From: Chaetoceros tenuissimus
Lineage: Eukaryota > Bacillariophyta > Thalassiosirophyceae > Chaetocerotales > Chaetocerotaceae
Length of the DNA: 64,000 nucleotides
Assembly: GCA_021927905.1 (NCBI GenBank)
Contig: BLLK01000047.1
Location: 3,658,001 to 3,722,000 of the forward strand
Reading direction: 5' to 3'
The position numbers were made by a program, and so were the translations under genes. The notes below the pieces were generated by a model. It saw only the letters and a program-made list of their open reading frames with translations. It was not told the DNA's origin and made no database searches. This document shows positions 63,411-64,000 of the stretch, piece after piece. Position 1 is the stretch's first letter. The number at the start of each line of letters is the position of its first letter.

Positions 63411-64000
63411 TTATATCCTATTATCACCTTGATTGATACCAGTAACAAAGACATCAAATACTAGTGTTGCATCATCACTTTTCAATGCCTCGTCTAATCT
63501 CTGTTTCCCAACATCAGTTTTTGGTTCCGGCAACTGTCCCGCATTCCTTGCTGCAAACACTAGTCTCGAAGGTACTTCAATTCTTCTAGCAGCATTTAAT
63601 TTCATACCCATTATACCTTCTTCCAAAGCAAAAGGTAAATCCCCAGCGCCAACTTCCCAAGCCAATTCATTAAAATCAGTATCTTCCTTTGTAGAAAAAT
63701 AAACTGCATTCCCCAAAGATTTACACCGAATCGTCAATTCAGCACCAATATTCGATCCCCTACGAACTGCTCTCGATCCATCTTTCCCAGCTCGTACTTC
63801 TCGATATTTGACTCCGCTATCAAGCGTTGTAAATGGTATACTATTTGGATCTCGAGGCATTTGTTGCAGTTGTTGAATTCGTTGATACGATCCTGTTGTG
63901 TCACCTTCTCTCGGTAGATTTTTCAATTGGGAAACGTCTATTCCCGCCCATGCTTGATTAGGACATAGGAGTGTGGAGGATAGAATTGATAATGACTGTA
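63411..64000 (-). CDS. FKBP-type peptidyl-prolyl isomerase, probably thylakoid lumen (5' end outside window)
   Basis: The frame is open from the stop at 63411 to the right edge. Near the edge it reads LSILSSTLLCPNQAWAGID, a hydrophobic segment closed by AWA, like the cleavage site of a lumenal targeting signal. Then come SGVKYREVRAGKDGSRAVRRGSNIGAELTIRC and WEVGAGDLPFALEEGIMGMK, the FKBP fold, with GIMGMKLNAARRIEVPS as the usual FKBP block. A C-terminal FDVFVTGI strand completes it. Several active-site aromatic residues of canonical FKBPs are not evident, as in many lumenal FKBPs. The true start is outside the window. Confidence 0.8.
   Translation of the reverse strand, partial: QSLSILSSTLLCPNQAWAGIDVSQLKNLPREGDTTGSYQRIQQLQQMPRDPNSIPFTTLDSGVKYREVRAGKDGSRAVRRGSNIGAELTIRCKSLGNAVYFSTKEDTDFNELAWEVGAGDLPFALEEGIMGMKLNAARRIEVPSRLVFAARNAGQLPEPKTDVGKQRLDEALKSDDATLVFDVFVTGINQGDNRI

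Overview
The window looks like nuclear DNA of a diatom, possibly a small centric such as Chaetoceros. This is inferred from the AT-rich base composition, dense genes on both strands, short GT-AG introns (mostly 63-98 bp), a secreted protein built of PSxxPS repeats, and expanded F-box/ankyrin-like families. No organism was confirmed by a search. Exon structures were read by eye from splice consensus and frame continuity.

Layout. 1-3415 (minus): 5' two thirds of a secreted ShKT/PSxxPS-repeat surface protein, ending in a 60-bp tandem array that runs off the left edge and carries a 1-base frameshift. 3874-10741 (minus): BRR2, the U5 snRNP helicase. 11222-11303: tRNA-Ser(GCT). 12084-13370 (plus): membrane sulfotransferase. 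13455-14230 (minus): short BET-like bromodomain protein. 14735-28244: a cluster of duplicated ankyrin-like genes. It holds four copies of a ~400-residue family (one truncated), and two of these are each divergently paired with a ~677-residue F-box/ankyrin gene. A truncated copy abuts the 5'-truncated end of an unrelated membrane protein gene (17444-19520). 28326-30877: a DMT/EamA transporter divergent from a two-RRM RNA-binding protein. 30878-33056: about 2.2 kb without a supportable gene.

33057-36718 (plus): secreted LRR/Ser-repeat/EGF protein. 36872-38489 (minus): REB1/TTF1-like Myb factor, divergent from an M1 aminopeptidase (38903-41627). 41956-43233: Tudor-like nuclear protein. 43471-45553 (minus): adaptor-like protein with a UIM, a clathrin-box-like motif and NPF. 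46184-47491: a tandem pair of small membrane proteins, one broken by an exact 44-bp tandem duplication. 47859-49718: SDE2 with an SPRY domain. 50221-52422: secreted discoidin-like/Cys-rich protein. 52521-54675: head-to-head pair of DUF1826-like genes. 55324-57208: PDZ-domain nuclear protein. 57469-62748: tandem pair of ~785-residue F-box proteins whose N-terminal half is homologous to the ~400-residue family. 63411-right edge: partial, probably thylakoid-lumenal, FKBP.

The most unusual content is the set of F-box/ankyrin-like paralogues. Whole divergent gene pairs were duplicated with their shared promoter, and the F-box-less ~400-residue proteins match the scaffold half of the ~785-residue F-box proteins. 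This would fit an expanding ubiquitin-ligase substrate-receptor system with F-box-less partners or competitors, but that function is inference.
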